Below, piece after piece: positions 61,104-64,000 of a stretch of 64,000 bases of DNA. A program made the translations under genes and the position numbers. The number at the start of each line of letters is the position of its first letter. Position 1 is the first letter of the stretch. The DNA is from Thermococcus sp. GTDB taxonomy: Archaea; Methanobacteriota_B; Thermococci; Thermococcales; Thermococcaceae. Under the pieces are notes generated by a model, which saw only the letters and a list, made by a program, of their open reading frames with translations, was not told the DNA's origin and made no database searches. The DNA lies in contig NZ_WANV01000030.1 in NCBI RefSeq assembly GCF_015521605.1, positions 158,338 to 222,337 of the forward strand. Reading direction: 5' to 3'.

Positions 61104-61985
61104 ATGCGTGGTGTTATAGTGCCCCTTGTAACGCCTTTCAACGAGGATTACTCCATCGACGTTCCAGCCCTTGAGGAGCATCTTGAGTTTCTCCAGACTG
61201 TCGGTGTTCATGGAATATTCATAAACGCAACAACGGGGGAGTTCACTAGCCTCAGTGTCGAGGAGAGGAAGTTTCTGGCTGAGAGAGGCAGGGAATTCGT
61301 CAAATCGACATTCTACCTCGTCGGCACCGCGTCCTCCGACACCTTTGAGGTCATTGAGCTTACGAAGCACGCCCAGGATATCGGGGCGGATTACGTTGTC
61401 ATAGCCCCGCCGTACTACTGTCCCCTCAACGATGACGCATTGTTCAGGCACTATTCGATGATAGCCGAGAAAACGGATATTCCCATCATACTCTACAACA
61501 TACCCTCCTGCGCCAATCCCCTCAGCGTTTCCCTCATCAAACGCCTCGCCGTGGAGTACTCGAACATCGCCGGCGTAAAGGAGACGATAGACAGCGTGAA
61601 CCACATCAGGGACGTAATTCTGGACGTCAAGGGGGAGAGGATGGACTTTATGGTGTTCACCGGCCTCGATCAGCACTTCCTGAACACGCTGATCCTTGGA
61701 GGGGACGGGGGCATAATGGCCTGCGCCAACTTTGCCCCGGAGGTTCATCTGGCTCTTTACAAGGCATTCCAGGAAAGGCGGTTTGAAGAAGCCTTCGAGC
61801 ACGCGAGAAGACTGGCAAAGCTGTCGAGGGTCTACGACATCGCGTCATCCTTCGGCTCGGCGATAAAGCTCGCAATGTCGCTCAGGGGATTCTCGATAAA
61901 GCCCGTCCTGAGGCCTCCCTACATGATGGACGGGGAGGAGGTAAAGGAGGGGATAAGAAAACTGCTCGCCGAGGTGCTGGGTTGA
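61104..61985 (+). CDS. Dihydrodipicolinate synthase/N-acetylneuraminate lyase family aldolase
   Basis: 293-aa TIM-barrel class I aldolase. Catalytic residues: Tyr in ILYNIPS near residue 133, Schiff-base Lys in AGVKETIDS near 162, and the carboxylate-binding TTGEF near 43. In DapA proper the last motif is TTGE, so several functions (DapA, KDG aldolase, sialic acid lyase) are possible. No lysine or sugar genes are adjacent, and Thermococcales often use LysW lysine synthesis, which favours a sugar-acid aldolase. ATG follows GGTGGTTCC. Confidence 0.88.
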   Translation: MRGVIVPLVTPFNEDYSIDVPALEEHLEFLQTVGVHGIFINATTGEFTSLSVEERKFLAERGREFVKSTFYLVGTASSDTFEVIELTKHAQDIGADYVVIAPPYYCPLNDDALFRHYSMIAEKTDIPIILYNIPSCANPLSVSLIKRLAVEYSNIAGVKETIDSVNHIRDVILDVKGERMDFMVFTGLDQHFLNTLILGGDGGIMACANFAPEVHLALYKAFQERRFEEAFEHARRLAKLSRVYDIASSFGSAIKLAMSLRGFSIKPVLRPPYMMDGEEVKEGIRKLLAEVLG

Positions 61986-61987
61986 GT

Positions 61988-63235
61988 TCATTGAATCTTG
62001 TACCTGAGGAAGGCTCCGAGACCGCCGAAGGCCTTGTAGAACTGCTGGCCTTCGTCCGTGTCGAGGGAGATTATCTCCACATCAGAGCCGCTCTCTTCCG
62101 CCATTTTTATGAACTCCTCCGCCACATCCCACTTTTCAAAGTTTATGTTCTGGCTGCCGCACTTTGGACAGTGGGTGAGCTTCTTCTTGTACACGTGGAA
62201 CTCCTGCTCGCTCATGGTCTTCTCTTCCTGCCAGCCGCAGTTGTTGCATTTTGCCCTGACCCTGACCTTATCGTATCCCTCGCTTATCAGGAGCGTGTCA
62301 ACGGCGCCGAGCTCAAGGGCTTTTCTGACCTCCTTTTCACCGTAGGTTATCATCCCAGTGTCCTTGACGAGATGCCTGAAGAAGTTCTGTATAAGGTGCC
62401 TCTCCTTGACGGCTTCGTGGTCTCTGAGTATGTCACTGGCCTTCTCTACGAGCTCCCTGAGTCCGTACTCGCCGTGATAGCTTATGTCCACGACGCCGAT
62501 TACCTTCTTCCTCAGCTCGTGGTGGAGGTAGTCACCATCAACGAACTCCTCCTTGGTTGGTCCGGGCCCACCGATGATTATGCCCCTGAGCTCTCCCTTC
62601 TCAAGGAGGGGGAGGAACGCTTTGTTGGCGTGTTCGCCTATGCGCTTCATGAACTCGTGGGTCTCCTGCTCGCGGATCCTCTCGTAACGCCTCGCGGACT
62701 GGCCTCCTGCGCGGGTCTTTCCGGGGACGTTGGAGGTCAGCTCATCAATGACGTCAATGCGCTTTCCGCGGAGGAGGCCTATCGTTGCCTCGTTTTTCTC
62801 AACGGTTATGAGGCCGTATGCGTCCTTGACACGGAGCATTTCCTCAAGGGGCTCCGTCACAAACGTCTGGTCACATCGATACAGCCTGACCTTTAGCGGC
62901 TCCGGTGGAACGATGGCCCAGAGTTTTATATCGCTGACACCCTCCTGTTCACTAACGTTGCCGACGAAGAGGGCAAGGCCGTTCTCAGGGGTCTTGCGAT
63001 AGAGCTTGAGGTGCTGCATGGCTCTTTCAAGGGCCCCAAGGACGTTCTTTCTGGTTGACTTGGATTTTATGTTCTGGGCAGTTCCGTACTCCTCCCTGAG
63101 CTGCTGCATTACCTTGTTTATGTCATAGCCGGCTGGAATGTACAAACTAACCAGCTCAGTAGCACGACCTCGATAGCTCTTCAGCTCATCAACCTTCTTC
63201 TTCAACTCATACATTTCAGCTGACTTGTGAGACAT
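61988..63235 (-). CDS. prf1: Archaeal peptide chain release factor aRF1
   Basis: Decodes all three stop codons and triggers peptide release, 415 aa. NIKS in [14 protein letters not shown] near residue 55 (stop-codon recognition), GGQ in [15 protein letters not shown] near 180 (peptidyl hydrolysis), and C-terminal domain 3 with a zinc-like CNNCGW...CPKCGS pair near 330-360. Starts [15 protein letters not shown] at ATG 63235 after GGAGTGATGATC. Convergent with the DapA-family gene, 2 bp apart. Confidence 0.97.
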   Translation of the reverse strand: MSHKSAEMYELKKKVDELKSYRGRATELVSLYIPAGYDINKVMQQLREEYGTAQNIKSKSTRKNVLGALERAMQHLKLYRKTPENGLALFVGNVSEQEGVSDIKLWAIVPPEPLKVRLYRCDQTFVTEPLEEMLRVKDAYGLITVEKNEATIGLLRGKRIDVIDELTSNVPGKTRAGGQSARRYERIREQETHEFMKRIGEHANKAFLPLLEKGELRGIIIGGPGPTKEEFVDGDYLHHELRKKVIGVVDISYHGEYGLRELVEKASDILRDHEAVKERHLIQNFFRHLVKDTGMITYGEKEVRKALELGAVDTLLISEGYDKVRVRAKCNNCGWQEEKTMSEQEFHVYKKKLTHCPKCGSQNINFEKWDVAEEFIKMAEESGSDVEIISLDTDEGQQFYKAFGGLGAFLRYKIQ

Positions 63236-63309
63236 GATCATCACTCCCCAAGAATCCTCTCCCGCACGAAGAAAAAGTGAGGAATTTATAAAAGTTTAGG
63301 AAATGTGGG

Positions 63310-63546
63310 TTAAAACCAGGATATTACTATGAGGGCTATCACGCCCAGAATGCCGCCTATTGCCACCACCAGGACGTTTAACGCAGTTAACGGTACATTC
63401 GAGAGGCCAATCCAGTTCGTGAACCACAGAATTATCAGGCCGACTATTGCATTGCCCACAAGGTATCGGATTATTCTGAGCCCAACCTTGACCACCAGTA
63501 ATACGGCCAAGAACAGGAAAAACAGGAACAGCAGTTCTGCTATCAT
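63310..63546 (-). CDS. BofA-like small membrane protein
   Basis: 78 aa, two to three helices. The end GLIILWFTNWIGLSNVPLTALNVLVVAIGGILGVIAL follows the BofA pattern (NxxxVxxxGxxGVxxL). In Bacillus BofA inhibits the pro-sigma-K protease, but archaea have no sporulation, so the role is unknown; a regulator of a membrane protease is one idea. ATG follows GGTGATATC. Confidence 0.8.
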   Translation of the reverse strand: MIAELLFLFFLFLAVLLVVKVGLRIIRYLVGNAIVGLIILWFTNWIGLSNVPLTALNVLVVAIGGILGVIALIVISWF

Positions 63547-63637
63547 GATATCACCACAGGTTCTTGAGATCGAACTTCTTTATTAACTTTTTGTAAAAAC
63601 TTGAACGAAAGCTAAAATAAATAAAAGGAATTCCAAA

Positions 63638-64000
63638 TCACGAAAGTTTTTCGAGAGTCTCTTTTGCTATCTCTCCAAGGGGAACCCACTTCTTGCCTTC
63701 GAATGGGAGTATAACCTTATCTTCAATGCTGACAAGCTCTTCAATGTACTCCTTGGCCTCGACTGCGCCCATCTCCCCCAGAAGCATCAGCGCGAATCCC
63801 TTGGTGTTCTTGTCTCCTTCCCTCAGTTCGTTTATAAGGTCGTTGACTATGGTATCCTTGAGGTCCAATACTTTGCCAGGAAATCTGCGAGCGATTTCGT
63901 AGGATAGGATCATGGCATTTTCTTTTACGTAGGGGTTCCTGTTTTTGGTCAGTTCAATGGCCTTTGGGAGTATCTTCCCTACGTGGGGCTCGATAACGTC
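63638..64000 (-). CDS. HEAT-repeat protein (N-terminus cut by window edge)
   Basis: The leftward frame is open from the window edge (GAC at 64000) to the stop at 63638, 120 codons visible. Repeats: HVGKILPKAIELTKNRNPYVKENAM, TIVNDLINELREGDKNTKGFALMLLGEMG and EYIEELVSIED, with the typical helix-turn-helix spacing of HEAT-type scaffolds. An internal ATG at 63913 is not the start, because the repeat continues upstream. The function is probably protein binding. Confidence 0.75.
   Translation of the reverse strand, partial: DVIEPHVGKILPKAIELTKNRNPYVKENAMILSYEIARRFPGKVLDLKDTIVNDLINELREGDKNTKGFALMLLGEMGAVEAKEYIEELVSIEDKVILPFEGKKWVPLGEIAKETLEKLS

Overview
The window reads as chromosomal DNA of a hyperthermophilic euryarchaeon of the order Thermococcales, most likely a Thermococcus. 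Evidence: a complete 13-gene membrane-bound sulfane-sulfur reductase (mbx/mbs) operon, archaeal release factor aRF1, prefoldin, KEOPS Pcc1, RNA polymerase subunit P, L37Ae, ThyX, archaeal phosphoglycerate mutase, a CGP-CTERM secreted protein, DUF257 and DUF996 families, and GGTGA-type ribosome binding sites 4-8 bases before most starts. The DNA is fairly GC-rich, apart from an AT-rich island at about 10.2-12.0 kb. Genes are dense, with many 4-base overlaps. I see no rRNA, tRNA, CRISPR array or intact insertion sequence. The species cannot be fixed from sequence alone.

Layout. 1-9.5 kb: an m5C RNA methyltransferase (cut by the window edge), an AAA ATPase-nuclease fusion followed by TTTCACAAA motifs, argF, a DUF996 membrane protein, thyX, a HIT protein, apgM, an MBL hydrolase and an AdhD-like aldo/keto reductase. 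9.5-12.9 kb: an accessory patch with the remnant of an aldehyde:ferredoxin oxidoreductase gene and five secreted or membrane proteins of unknown function, two of them paralogs. 13.0-18.3 kb: one leftward information-processing operon, rpl37A-rpoP-Brix-pcc1-pfdB-DUF3194-DHH-zinc ribbon-TPR-tRNA-binding protein. rpoP carries an apparent one-base frameshift, and the TPR frame runs far into its downstream neighbour. 18.3-18.8 kb: a gene-free block with six perfect hairpins. 18.8-22.7 kb: small conserved proteins, queE, a probable C/D box sRNA and a TIP49/RuvB-like ATPase. 22.7-25.4 kb: a leftward DUF2284, CARF-like, PIN-domain operon and a DUF257 gene. 25.5-31 kb: an SDR, a PEBP lipoprotein, a PQ-loop protein and an extracytoplasmic thiol-redox cluster (CGP-CTERM thioredoxin, CcdA, thioredoxin, heme-type membrane protein).

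31-36.4 kb holds what looks like a small regulon: a divergent HTH regulator with C-terminal cysteines, hybrid cluster protein, a DUF2249-DUF1858 protein, a DUF438-hemerythrin-PAS protein, a cupin and a degenerate M24 protein. Sites with half-sites ATGAC and GTCAT sit just downstream of three TATA boxes, which suggests a repressor that coordinates a nitrosative or oxidative stress response. 36.4-41 kb: an Lrp regulator, a class III aminotransferase/racemase, an NCS2 permease and two tandem DUF996 proteins. 41-51 kb: the mbx operon behind a promoter with two SurR-type GTTn3AAC sites. Its large subunit lacks both CxxC motifs of NiFe hydrogenases, so it is the sulfur-reducing and not the hydrogen-evolving complex. 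51-64 kb: an HTH-ACT regulator, a radical SAM-TRAM enzyme, two secreted proteins, wecC-wecB, a DUF354 glycosyltransferase-like protein, SpoIIM, a lipoate ligase C-domain, argS, a DapA-family aldolase, aRF1, a BofA-like protein and a HEAT-repeat protein cut by the window edge.

The least described items are the CARF-like/PIN pair, the operator family around hcp, the ATPase-nuclease with its TTTGTGAA/TTTCACAAA flanks, and the hairpin block upstream of rpl37A.
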